Shown: positions 56,631 through 64,000 of the stretch, in pieces
Numbering within the stretch: position 1 is the first letter of the stretch
Layout: the number at the start of each line of letters is the position of its first letter
Origin: Neptunicoccus sediminis
GTDB taxonomy: Bacteria; Pseudomonadota; Alphaproteobacteria; Rhodobacterales; Rhodobacteraceae
Assembly (NCBI RefSeq): GCF_001719615.1
Contig: NZ_MDVX01000001.1
Span: forward strand, 620,001 to 684,000
Direction: 5' to 3'
DNA length: 64,000 nt
Notes under the pieces: model-generated
Database searches by the model: none
The model's input: the letters and a program-made list of their open reading frames with translations, nothing else
What the model was told of the DNA's origin: nothing
Program-made: the position numbers and the translations under genes

Positions 56631-57611
56631 ATGTCTACGATTCAAATGCTCAAAGCCGCTGAAAAACGCCTCAAGGGTCATGCGCGGCGCACGCCGATGC
56701 TGACCTCTCCGTTTCTGGATGACATCGCGGGGCGGCGGGTGCTGGTCAAGGCAGAGTGTCTGCAACACACCGGATCGTTCAAATACCGTGGCGCTTGGTC
56801 GGCCATTTCCGCCCTGCCCAAAGAGGTGCGGAAAAACGGGGTAATCGCCTTCTCGTCGGGCAATCACGCACAGGGCGTGGCGCTGGCTGCGGCACAGCAC
56901 AAGATCAAGGCCGTGATCGTGATGCCGTCGGACGCGCCCAAGATCAAGATTGAGAACACCAAGGCGCTGGGGGCAAAGGTGGTGTTTTATGACCGCGAAA
57001 CCGAAAGCCGCGAGGAAGCCGCCGAGAAAGCCAACGCGGACGGATCGCTGACCCTGATCAAACCGTTCGACGATCCCGAAGTTATCGCAGGGCAGGGCAG
57101 CACCGGCATTGAAATTGTCTTTCAGGCCAAAGACCTCAAAGTGCGCGATGCAGAAGTTCTGGTGCCCACAGGGGGCGGCGGTCTGGCCTCTGGCATTGCC
57201 CTTGCCCTGAAGGAATACGCCCAATTGCTGCGGGTGCGCACCTGCGAGCCGCAGAATTTCGACGATTATGCCCACTCTTTGCGGGCCGGTCGCCCTGTGG
57301 TGAACAAACGTCTGTCCGGTTCGTTGTGCGATGCAATCATCACCCCGACACCGGGTCTGTTGACCTTTCCGATCCTGAACCGTCTGGCCGGTCCGGGCAT
57401 GGTTGTAAGCGAAGATGAATGTCTGCACGCAATGGCTCTGGCCTTTCACCGTTTGCGCATTGTGCTGGAGCCGGGTGGCGCTGCGGGGCTTGCAGCCGCA
57501 TTGTTTCACGGCGATGAAATTGACGGAGACGCGGTGATAGCTGTCGCCACCGGCGGTAACGTGGACAAAGAGGTTTTTGAAATGGCCCTCGCAAAATACG
57601 GAGACATCTGA
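56631..57611 (+). CDS. Threonine/serine ammonia-lyase-like PLP enzyme
   Basis: A 326-residue fold-type II PLP enzyme. The PLP Lys is in HTGSFKYRGAWSAI, and the phosphate loop is PTGGGGLASGIALAL. SSGNHAQGVALAAA also fits. It lacks the ACT domain of biosynthetic IlvA, so it is a catabolic threonine dehydratase, serine racemase or hydroxyaspartate ammonia-lyase. These cannot be separated here. The stop shares a base with the next ATG. Confidence 0.9.
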   Translation: MSTIQMLKAAEKRLKGHARRTPMLTSPFLDDIAGRRVLVKAECLQHTGSFKYRGAWSAISALPKEVRKNGVIAFSSGNHAQGVALAAAQHKIKAVIVMPSDAPKIKIENTKALGAKVVFYDRETESREEAAEKANADGSLTLIKPFDDPEVIAGQGSTGIEIVFQAKDLKVRDAEVLVPTGGGGLASGIALALKEYAQLLRVRTCEPQNFDDYAHSLRAGRPVVNKRLSGSLCDAIITPTPGLLTFPILNRLAGPGMVVSEDECLHAMALAFHRLRIVLEPGGAAGLAAALFHGDEIDGDAVIAVATGGNVDKEVFEMALAKYGDI

Positions 57612-58825
57612 TGCGCTATCCTGATCCCGCGAACGATTTTACCATTGCCAGTTTCAATGTGAAAAACCTGATCGGGCCGGATCAGGAGTATTACCGTTTT
57701 GAAAGCTACACGCCGGAAGAATACGCGTGGAAAGAGGATTGGCTGGCAGATCAGCTGCTAACCATGAATGCGGATATTGTCGGGTTTCAGGAAATCTTTG
57801 ACCGCGCTTCTCTGTCCGCAGTTGTACGCGAAACAAACGAGAGGGGCGCTGCAGCCAACGCGGATGTGATCCCAAGCCGTGACAAGCGGTATCATCGCAA
57901 GGCGATCTTCAAAAAACTGAAATATGAGGGTTATGACAGCAACAGCATCTTCTTTGCCCCCAATGTGTTCGATGGAGAGCCGGGCAACCGCCGCCCCGGT
58001 CTGGCGATGCTGTCCCGTTTCGGGTTTGATGATGAACCCCAGATCGTACAGGAACTGCCGGTTCCCCTGACCATCGACTTTCCCCACATCGGCGGCGGCG
58101 AGGCGGGGCAATACACGCTGACCAAGATGTCCCGCCCTGTGATCAAGGCGCGCATTCCGGTGAACGGACAGGTCATCACCGTGTTCAACTGCCATCTGAA
58201 ATCCAAACTGGGAGAGTACATCCGCCCCGAAGGTGCGCCCTTTGCGCCCGAAGCTAACCTGCTGAACTATGATCCGGTAGGCCGCGCCGTGGGTGAGTTG
58301 CGTTCCATGTTGCGCCGCACTGCCGAGGCTGCGGTGCTGCGGGAAATGATTGTGGCAGAGTTAAAGGCGGATCATCCGGTCTTTGTGCTTGGCGATATGA
58401 ACGATGGCGATCATGCGGTGTCATCCGCGGTGATCACCGGAGAGCGGCCCTTCAAGAACTACGCATGGATGCGCCGCCATGATGCAGAGCGGCGGAATGA
58501 CCGCTATACCGATGAAGAAAATATCCAGATCACCGAAGCGATTGAATCCATGCGCCTGACCAGTGCGGAAAAGCTGTTCGTGCGCAAATCCCTGCGGGAT
58601 ATGGTCTATACTTCGGCTTTTGGCGGCGTGTTTGAAAGCATCGACCAGATCCTGATGTCCCGCCATTTCAACCCCGAAAACCCCGATGCGATTGGCGGGA
58701 TGGAGTATTTTTCCGTCTTTAACGACCATCTAACAGACGGCAGCCATTCAGAGGCCCCCTACAATAAGCTGGCCTCTGATCATGGGCAGATCATGGCCCA
58801 TATGCGGTTGAAGGAACGGGCTTGA
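57611..58825 (+). CDS. Endonuclease/exonuclease/phosphatase (EEP) family hydrolase
   Basis: A 404-residue metal-dependent phosphoesterase. The motifs are SFNVKNL (metal Asn), VGFQEIFDRA (metal Glu), VFNCHLKSKLGEY, the catalytic VLGDMNDGDHA and the final KLASDHGQIMAHM with SDH. Family members include DNases and lipid or nucleotide phosphatases. No signal peptide is seen. It is translationally coupled (TGATG) to the PLP lyase. Confidence 0.88.
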   Translation: MRYPDPANDFTIASFNVKNLIGPDQEYYRFESYTPEEYAWKEDWLADQLLTMNADIVGFQEIFDRASLSAVVRETNERGAAANADVIPSRDKRYHRKAIFKKLKYEGYDSNSIFFAPNVFDGEPGNRRPGLAMLSRFGFDDEPQIVQELPVPLTIDFPHIGGGEAGQYTLTKMSRPVIKARIPVNGQVITVFNCHLKSKLGEYIRPEGAPFAPEANLLNYDPVGRAVGELRSMLRRTAEAAVLREMIVAELKADHPVFVLGDMNDGDHAVSSAVITGERPFKNYAWMRRHDAERRNDRYTDEENIQITEAIESMRLTSAEKLFVRKSLRDMVYTSAFGGVFESIDQILMSRHFNPENPDAIGGMEYFSVFNDHLTDGSHSEAPYNKLASDHGQIMAHMRLKERA

Positions 58826-58874
58826 TCGGCGCTAACGCGTTGTTAATAATCGGGAAAGATATACACTTAAGAGG

Positions 58875-58906
58875 CGGGCTCGGGTTTTTCCTTTGCCCGT
58901 TTTTTC
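58875..58906 (+). terminator. Terminator after the EEP gene
   Basis: CGGGC (58875-58879) pairs with GCCCG (58895-58899), followed by a T run. The stem is short, but the U tract is good. Confidence 0.65.
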
Positions 58907-58992
58907 AGCGTTATTTGAAAATTTTACCAATTGATAAATAAAAAGACCTGTGCAAGGGTTTGACTCTACCGAAGTTTTAACAGGGACTAGGC

Positions 58993-60333
58993 ATGGGAAA
59001 CTCTCCACATACGGATGGAATTGTTGCGGGCCGCATTAGCGCGGACGCCGTGGCGGACAATTTCAGCGATTTGCATCCGCCACTTGATGATCACGAAGCA
59101 CTGGTGGCGGCGGACCGCTGTTATTTCTGCTATGACGCGCCCTGCCAGACGGCCTGTCCAACGTCGATTGATATTCCGTTGTTCATTCGTCAGATCGCAA
59201 CCGGCACCGCGGAATCCGCCGCCGAAACCATCTTCGAGCAAAACATTTTGGGAGGAATGTGCGCGCGGGTCTGTCCGACAGAGACGCTCTGTGAAGAGGT
59301 TTGCGTGCGAGAGGTGGCCGAAGGCAAGCCGGTCCTGATCGGCCAGTTGCAACGCTATGCCACCGACACGGTGATGGCGCAGGGCAAGCACCCGTTCACC
59401 CGTGCAGCCCCAACCGGAAAATCCGTCGCTGTCGTTGGCGCTGGTCCGGCCGGTCTGTCTGCGGCACACCGTCTGGCGATGCTGGGCCATGATGTGGTGA
59501 TGTATGACGCACGCCCGAAAGGGGGTGGTCTGAACGAATACGGCATCGCGGCCTATAAATCTGTCGAAGGCTTCGCACAGGCCGAAGTGGACTGGCTGTT
59601 GCAAATCGGCGGCATCGAAATCCGCTATGAACAAAAGCTGGGAGAGGCCGTCACGCTGGAAACCTTGCAAGATCGACACGATGCGGTGTTCCTCGGGGTC
59701 GGTCTGGGCGGTGTGAACGCACTGCGGGCCGAAGGTGAAGACAAGGTAGGCGTGCGCGATGCGGTGGATTTCATCGCGGAATTGCGGCAGGCGGATGATC
59801 TGACCAAACTGCCAGTGGGACGCCGCGTGGTGGTGATAGGTGGCGGGATGACGGCCATTGATGCTGCTGTGCAATCCAAGCTGCTCGGCGCACAGGACGT
59901 AACCGTAGCCTATCGCCGCGACAAATCCGCGATGGGCGCGTCGGAGTTTGAACAGGTGCTCGCCACCAGTCACGGCGTGCGGATCGAATTTAACGCCCAG
60001 CCTGTCCGTGTCTTGGGCAATGGCAAGGTGACAGGCGTGGAATTTGCCCGCACCACCAGTGCAGGCGGTGAACTGGCCCCGACGGGTGAGACTTTTGAAA
60101 TTCCGGCGGATCAGGTGTTCAAGGCCATTGGCCAGACCCTGACTACAGATGCAGGGCTGAGCGTTGAACGGGGCAAGATTGCGGTGAATGAAACGGGGCG
60201 GACCTCTGTGTCCGGTGTCTGGGCTGGCGGCGATTGTGCCAGTGGTGGCGACGATCTGACAGTGACCGCCGTAGCGGAGGGCCGCGATGCGGCAATGGAT
60301 ATTCACGCAACACTTATGGGAGAGGGAGCGTAA
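58993..60333 (+). CDS. preT: NAD-dependent dihydropyrimidine dehydrogenase subunit PreT
   Basis: A 446-residue flavoprotein that takes electrons from NADH for uracil/thymine reduction. The N-terminal iron-sulfur region has CYFCYDAPCQTACPTSIDIP and GGMCARVCPTETLCEEVC. Two dinucleotide folds follow, VAVVGAGPAGLSAAHRLAM and VVVIGGGMTAIDAAVQSK. It resembles glutamate synthase small subunits, but pairing with preA settles the role. It lies 2 bp upstream of preA. Confidence 0.93.
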   Translation: MGNSPHTDGIVAGRISADAVADNFSDLHPPLDDHEALVAADRCYFCYDAPCQTACPTSIDIPLFIRQIATGTAESAAETIFEQNILGGMCARVCPTETLCEEVCVREVAEGKPVLIGQLQRYATDTVMAQGKHPFTRAAPTGKSVAVVGAGPAGLSAAHRLAMLGHDVVMYDARPKGGGLNEYGIAAYKSVEGFAQAEVDWLLQIGGIEIRYEQKLGEAVTLETLQDRHDAVFLGVGLGGVNALRAEGEDKVGVRDAVDFIAELRQADDLTKLPVGRRVVVIGGGMTAIDAAVQSKLLGAQDVTVAYRRDKSAMGASEFEQVLATSHGVRIEFNAQPVRVLGNGKVTGVEFARTTSAGGELAPTGETFEIPADQVFKAIGQTLTTDAGLSVERGKIAVNETGRTSVSGVWAGGDCASGGDDLTVTAVAEGRDAAMDIHATLMGEGA

Positions 60334-60335
60334 CA

Positions 60336-61640
60336 ATGGCTGATCTGAGACGCGAATTTGTAGGCATTAAATCCCCGAACCCGTTCTGGCTGGCCTCGGC
60401 CCCGCCCACGGATAAGGAATACAACGTCCGCCGCGCCTATGAGGCAGGTTGGGGCGGCGTGGTCTGGAAGACGCTGGGCGAAGAAGGCCCGCCGGTGGTC
60501 AATGTAAACGGCCCCCGCTACGGCGCGATATTCGGGGCAGACCGGCGCTTGCTGGGCCTGAACAACATCGAGTTGATTACCGACCGCCCCTTGCAGCAGA
60601 ACCTGCGGGAGATCAAAGCGGTGAAGCGGGATTATCCCGACCGCGCGCTGGTTGTGTCCCTTATGGTCCCTTGTGAGGAAGAGGCGTGGAAGGCCATCCT
60701 GCCCGTAGTGGAAGAAACCGGCGCGGACGGGATCGAGCTGAACTTCGGCTGTCCGCATGGGATGGCCGAGCGGGGCATGGGCTCTGCCGTGGGGCAGGTG
60801 CCGGAATATATCGAAATGGTCACACGCTGGTGCAAGCAGAACACGCGCATGCCCGTAATCGTGAAGCTGACCCCCAACATCACCGATGTACGCTATCCTG
60901 CACAGGCGGCGAAACGGGGCGGGGCGGATGCGGTCAGCCTGATCAACACGATCAATTCGATCACCAGCGTCAATCTGGACAATTTCGCGCCGGAACCAAC
61001 CATCGACGGCAAGGGCTCTCATGGTGGGTATTGCGGTCCGGCGGTGAAGCCGATTGCAATGAATATGGTTGCTGAAATCGCCCGCAGCCCTGAAACCGCC
61101 GGTCTGCCTATGTCCGGTATTGGCGGCATCACCACATGGCGCGATGCGGCGGAGTTTATGTCGCTTGGCTGTGGCAATGTGCAGGTCTGTACCGCAGCGA
61201 TGACCTACGGGTTTAAGGTCGTGCAGGAAATGATCAGCGGCCTTGGCCAGTGGATGGATGAAAAGGGCCACAGCAGCATTGACGATTTCGTCGGCCGTGC
61301 GGTGCCCAATGTGCGGGACTGGCAGCATCTGAACCTGAACCATGTGACTAAGGCGCGGATCAGTCAGGACGATTGCATCAAATGCGGCCGTTGCTATGCG
61401 GCCTGCGAAGACACCTCCCATCAGGCGATTTCCATGTCGGCGGATCGCGTGTTCGAGGTGATGGACGATGAATGCGTAGCCTGTAATCTCTGCGTGAATG
61501 TCTGCCCCGTTGAAGGTTGCATCACGATGGAGACACTGGAACCGGGTATGGTGGATGAGCGCACGGGGCAGGTTGTGTCGGGCGAGCATGGCGACTGGAC
61601 CACACATCCCAACAACCCGAGCGTTGTCGCTGCCGAGTAA
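60336..61640 (+). CDS. preA: NAD-dependent dihydropyrimidine dehydrogenase subunit PreA
   Basis: A 434-residue FMN TIM-barrel enzyme (dihydroorotate-dehydrogenase-like) reducing uracil and thymine. It has NPFWLASAPPTDKEYNVRRA, ELNFGCPHGMAERGMGSAVG and GGYCGPAVKPIAMNMVAEIA. The C-terminal ferredoxin part has two 4Fe-4S motifs, CIKCGRCYAACEDTSH and CVACNLCVNVCPVEGC. This is the first step of reductive pyrimidine catabolism together with PreT. Confidence 0.96.
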   Translation: MADLRREFVGIKSPNPFWLASAPPTDKEYNVRRAYEAGWGGVVWKTLGEEGPPVVNVNGPRYGAIFGADRRLLGLNNIELITDRPLQQNLREIKAVKRDYPDRALVVSLMVPCEEEAWKAILPVVEETGADGIELNFGCPHGMAERGMGSAVGQVPEYIEMVTRWCKQNTRMPVIVKLTPNITDVRYPAQAAKRGGADAVSLINTINSITSVNLDNFAPEPTIDGKGSHGGYCGPAVKPIAMNMVAEIARSPETAGLPMSGIGGITTWRDAAEFMSLGCGNVQVCTAAMTYGFKVVQEMISGLGQWMDEKGHSSIDDFVGRAVPNVRDWQHLNLNHVTKARISQDDCIKCGRCYAACEDTSHQAISMSADRVFEVMDDECVACNLCVNVCPVEGCITMETLEPGMVDERTGQVVSGEHGDWTTHPNNPSVVAAE

Positions 61641-61668
61641 GGATCGAGTATTTAGCAGAACATTGAAG

Positions 61669-61688
61669 CGGGGTGCCTTGGCGCCCCG
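61669..61688 (+). terminator. Terminator after preA
   Basis: CGGGGTGC and GCGCCCCG around CTTG, followed by TTTTATTTTG. It sits between the convergent preA and M50-like genes. Confidence 0.85.
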
Positions 61689-61690
61689 TT

Positions 61691-62380
61691 TTATTTTGTC
61701 AGGGCGATGTTGCTGGGGCTGCGCAAGGCGTAGCGGAACACGAGGAAAATGCACCAGAGACTGATCCCGAGCCAGAGCGCGCCCCACAGGACCGTAGCAC
61801 CACCAAATTCCTCGGCCAGCATGCGGGCATCCGAACGAGCCGCAGCGCCGCGGATGGTATCGGCGAAAATATCATAAGGCACATAGATCATGCTGGTGGC
61901 CCCGATCAGTCGCAACAGAAAGTCACTGATGGCAGGGCGCAGCCAATAGGCCACCGAGAGGAGTGCCGCGGAAGTTCCGAGACCAAATCCCAGCGCAAAC
62001 AGGCTGCGGACGTAAAAGAGGGTGATGCCAGCGATCACGGCGCCGAGTGCGCCAAGGCTCCAGCGGTCCCAACGGGTGCGCACTGCCAGCAGGAACAGCG
62101 CCGCGCCGATCAGAAGGGACCCGAGGTATCCGGCGGAGAGGGTCATAAAACGGCTGCCGCCTCGGCTGAGAACATGGCCCGATTCATTGGCGTTGATTAC
62201 GAACTCTACGACCGTGCCACCCGTGAGGATCGTCGCAGCGGCGTGGGCGGATTCGTGAAAGAAAACCGTGAGCAATCGCAAGGGTAACAGCGCGGGCGTG
62301 CGCCAGAAAGCAAAGACCAGCGCCACCAGCAGCAACAATTGCCAGTGGTCGCGCAGGAAGGCAGCTGCCCTAGACGTCAT
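61691..62380 (-). CDS. M50-like integral membrane metallopeptidase
   Basis: A 229-residue polytopic protein with about six hydrophobic segments. The zinc motif HESAH (His42, Glu43, His46) lies in or next to the second segment, as in site-2-protease-like (M50B) enzymes. A clear second motif (NxxPG or DxxxG) could not be placed with confidence, so proteolytic activity is inferred. The start overlaps the end of the upstream rutR-like gene by 11 nt, so they are co-translated. Its job in a pyrimidine-catabolism locus is unknown. Confidence 0.8.
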   Translation of the reverse strand: MTSRAAAFLRDHWQLLLLVALVFAFWRTPALLPLRLLTVFFHESAHAAATILTGGTVVEFVINANESGHVLSRGGSRFMTLSAGYLGSLLIGAALFLLAVRTRWDRWSLGALGAVIAGITLFYVRSLFALGFGLGTSAALLSVAYWLRPAISDFLLRLIGATSMIYVPYDIFADTIRGAAARSDARMLAEEFGGATVLWGALWLGISLWCIFLVFRYALRSPSNIALTK

Positions 62381-63011
62381 GATCCAAGCGCGGTGTCAGC
62401 ATGCCGCGAAACAGATGGTCGAGATGGGTCTGTGCCGCTGTAAAACGGTCCTCACCCGCGTGCCCCAGCACCGCCTGCACCTGCACATCGAAATCCGCAT
62501 AGTGTTGCGTGGTGGACCAGATGGAGAAAATCAGGTGATGCGGATCAAGCGGCGCGATTTTGCCGGCGTCGATCCAGCTTTGGATCAGGCGGCATTTTTC
62601 ATCCGTCAGGGACTTTAGCGGGCCTTGCAGCTCTGCGATGATGTTGGGTGCGCCTTGCAGGATTTCGTTGGCGAACAGGCGGCTTTCGCGGGGATAGTCC
62701 CGCGACATTTCCAGCTTGCGGGTTACATAGGCGCAGATCTCGTCTACCGGATTATCGCTCTCACCCAGATGTTCCAGCGGTTCCAGCCATGTATGCAGCA
62801 AACGGTCCAGCAACACGCGGTGGATCGCTTCCTTGCCGTCGAAATAATACAGGATATTCGGCTTGGACAGACCCGCCTGCGCTGCGATCTGGTCGATGGT
62901 CGAGCCGCGAAAGCCGTAGGTGGAAAAGACCTCTAGCGCTGCATCGAGGATCTGCCGTGTTTTCTGGCGCTGGATTCGGGTGTTGCCCTTGGTGGAAGCT
63001 GCGCGTGCCAT
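62370..63011 (-). CDS. TetR family regulator, RutR-like (paralog 1)
   Basis: A 213-residue repressor. The N-terminal HTH is STIDQIAAQAGLSKPNILYYF, and the C-terminal ligand domain has FSIWSTTQHYADFDVQV, a run typical of RutR, the uracil-responsive regulator. The size matches E. coli RutR (212). It lies downstream of a second RutR-like gene and overlaps the M50-like gene. Uracil or a related pyrimidine as ligand is inferred. Confidence 0.87.
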   Translation of the reverse strand: MARAASTKGNTRIQRQKTRQILDAALEVFSTYGFRGSTIDQIAAQAGLSKPNILYYFDGKEAIHRVLLDRLLHTWLEPLEHLGESDNPVDEICAYVTRKLEMSRDYPRESRLFANEILQGAPNIIAELQGPLKSLTDEKCRLIQSWIDAGKIAPLDPHHLIFSIWSTTQHYADFDVQVQAVLGHAGEDRFTAAQTHLDHLFRGMLTPRLDHDV

Positions 63012-63048
63012 AGTCTAATGCCTTGTGTCTTTGAAAGCGGGGGCAGGG

Positions 63049-63684
63049 TCAGATCGTGACCCCGATCCCTTTGAGGATAATCTGTTTGACCGACGCTTTT
63101 GCCACCTGCCATTCCGCATCCGACAGTGCAGCGTTGCGGTTCAGGGTTTTAATCTGGTGGCCGAAATCGGCGTAATGTTGCGTTGTGGCCCAGATCATAT
63201 AAAGCAGGTGGCGCGGGCTGATCGGGTCCATCAATCCGGCCTCGATCCATGCGTCGATGGCTTTGATCCGTGAATCCGTCCATTCCACCAACGTGGTTTC
63301 AAGGTAATCCTGAATGATCGGCGCACCGTGCATCACCTCGGATGCCCAGACTTTGGAGCCTGCCGGACGGGTGCGGCTGATCTCCATTTTTGCCTCGATA
63401 TAAGCACCGATTCCTTCGGCGGGCCCGTCTGCGACTTCAAAGCTTCCGGCGGCTTGCAACCAGACATCAAAAATGTTGGACACCACCTGCCGGTAGAGTT
63501 CTTCTTTCGTTGAGAAATAATAATGCACATTGGCTTTGGGCAGGTCTGCTGCATCCGCGATCAACTGCATTGTAGCACCGCCAAACCCTTCCTCTGCAAA
63601 GATTTTCTCTGCTGCCTGCAAAATAACCACTTCTTTCTCGCGGCGCTTATTTTGCTTGCGGACAGGGGCAGTATCTGGGTTCAT
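63049..63684 (-). CDS. TetR family regulator, RutR-like (paralog 2)
   Basis: A 211-residue repressor with HTH ATMQLIADAADLPKANVHYY and the RutR-type C-terminal YMIWATTQHYADFGHQIK. It is clearly related to paralog 1, 37 bp downstream, but the two differ over most of their length. The promoter region with two RutR-like boxes lies just upstream, between it and the divergent N-carbamoyl hydrolase gene, so autoregulation is likely. Confidence 0.88.
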   Translation of the reverse strand: MNPDTAPVRKQNKRREKEVVILQAAEKIFAEEGFGGATMQLIADAADLPKANVHYYFSTKEELYRQVVSNIFDVWLQAAGSFEVADGPAEGIGAYIEAKMEISRTRPAGSKVWASEVMHGAPIIQDYLETTLVEWTDSRIKAIDAWIEAGLMDPISPRHLLYMIWATTQHYADFGHQIKTLNRNAALSDAEWQVAKASVKQIILKGIGVTI

Positions 63685-63706
63685 TCAAAGCACTTTCAGA
63701 AAATTC

Positions 63707-63722
63707 TTGACCGAATGGTCAG
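63707..63722. promoter_or_regulatory. RutR-type operator, site 1
   Basis: TTGACCGAATGGTCAG, an inverted repeat TGACC-N4-GGTCA, one base off the E. coli RutR core TGACCAnnTGGTCA. It lies 22 bp upstream of the paralog 2 start codon. Confidence 0.75.
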
Positions 63723-63737
63723 GGTGCATTCATAGTC

Positions 63738-63753
63738 CTGACCATATGGTCAG
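63738..63753. promoter_or_regulatory. RutR-type operator, site 2
   Basis: CTGACCATATGGTCAG, a perfect palindrome containing the full TGACCAnnTGGTCA core. Its centre is 31 bp from site 1, about three helical turns, so dimers would sit on the same DNA face. It is 39 bp before the amidohydrolase ATG. Confidence 0.85.
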
Positions 63754-63792
63754 AAAAAGACCAACGCAAGATGCATGACAGGGAGAAGACTC

Positions 63793-64000
63793 ATGGCGGC
63801 ACCAGCAAGCAACCTTAGGATCAACGCCGACCGTCTGTGGGACAGTCTGATGGAGATGGCCAAGATCGGCCCTGGCGTTGCGGGCGGGAACAACCGGCAA
63901 ACCCTGACGGACGAGGATGGCGAAGGCCGCGCCCTGTTCCAGAAATGGTGCGAAGAGGCGGGCTGTAGTATGGGGCTCGACACGATGGGCAATATGTTCG
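63793..64000 (+). CDS. M20-family Zn-dependent N-carbamoyl amidohydrolase, N-terminal part
   Basis: The first 69 codons of a gene that runs off the right edge. The reading is NLRINADRLWDSLMEMAKIG, then PGVAGGNNRQTLTDEDGEGR and LFQKWCEEAGC. This is the beginning of the beta-ureidopropionase/allantoate amidohydrolase group (M20). With preT/preA and RutR-like sites nearby, hydrolysis of N-carbamoyl-beta-alanine, the third step of reductive pyrimidine catabolism, is the likely role. ATG 63793 has GGGAGAAG upstream. Confidence 0.87.
   Translation, partial: MAAPASNLRINADRLWDSLMEMAKIGPGVAGGNNRQTLTDEDGEGRALFQKWCEEAGCSMGLDTMGNMF

Noticed and set aside
58987-60336. 449-codon minus-strand open frame opposite preT
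   Set aside because: Covers exactly the reverse of preT; composition is His/Arg-rich as in reverse-strand shadows.
60303-61787. 494-codon minus-strand open frame opposite preA
   Set aside because: Shadow of a GC-rich gene with clear preA motifs on the other strand.

Overview
The window reads as a chromosomal segment of a marine Roseobacter-type alphaproteobacterium (Rhodobacteraceae/Roseobacteraceae). The grounds are GC-rich codon use, several gene orders typical of that family (irr-fabA-fabB-fabI; miaB...phoH-ybeY-corC-lnt-metK-trmB; aroA-cmk...rpsA-sppA-ihfB-lapA-trpF...trpB; coaBC-dut-moeB-like), a MucR-type regulator, and a SAM/SAH-type riboswitch in front of metK. The genus cannot be fixed from the sequence alone. 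No rRNA, tRNA, insertion sequence, prophage or CRISPR array was recognised. Coding density is high, and only two gene-free stretches exceed 300 bp (27224-27741 and 36892-37294).

Layout. 1-6.5 kb: 5' end of trpS, a rhomboid-fold protein lacking its catalytic residues, then a minus-strand run of LpoA-like lipoprotein, glnD and murJ. 6.5-9.9 kb: rsmI, yraN-like gene, gshB and an esterase on the plus strand. 9.8-13.4 kb: minus-strand YifB/ComM-type ATPase, a glutathione S-transferase with an added Cys-rich tail, a CobC-like phosphatase and cobU. 13.5-17.8 kb: rpoH (sigma-32 type), then coaBC-dut-membrane-anchored MoeB-like-MOSC, tightly packed. 17.8-24.6 kb: metabolic and hypothetical singletons. 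24.7-29.1 kb: an FAD/GcvT fusion dehydrogenase and an RTX calcium-binding protein whose 3' end and terminator are duplicated upstream of the gene. 29.1-36.9 kb: VOC and DUF937 genes, then a long minus-strand group (rpsA, sppA-like, ihfB, lapA-like, trpF, BNR-repeat protein, trpB). 37.3-38.9 kb: a two-gene plus-strand envelope cassette (YceI-OmpA fusion and a CxxCH protein) lying between rpsA and cmk-aroA. 41-50.8 kb: sulfotransferase, trmB, metK with riboswitch, lnt, corC-like, ybeY, phoH, two small envelope proteins sharing a domain, and miaB. 50.9-58.8 kb: mucR-like, glycosyltransferase-like, irr, fabA-fabB-fabI, a haloacid dehalogenase, a PLP ammonia-lyase and an EEP-fold hydrolase. 59-64 kb: reductive pyrimidine catabolism (preT, preA, start of an N-carbamoyl amidohydrolase) with an M50-like membrane peptidase, two RutR-like TetR regulators and two RutR-type operator palindromes.

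How the parts fit. The window is mostly housekeeping: cell envelope (murJ, lnt, LpoA-like, LapA, fab genes), nitrogen signalling (glnD), redox (gshB, GST), cofactors (coaBC, cobU, MoeB-like) and translation/RNA (rpsA, rsmI, miaB, ybeY, trmB). The points most worth checking are the doubled RutR-like regulator/operator system with its embedded membrane peptidase, the SAM/SAH riboswitch, the catalytically dead rhomboid, the two small-domain envelope loci, the RTX gene with a relic of a lost neighbour, and cobU, which lacks a usual start codon.
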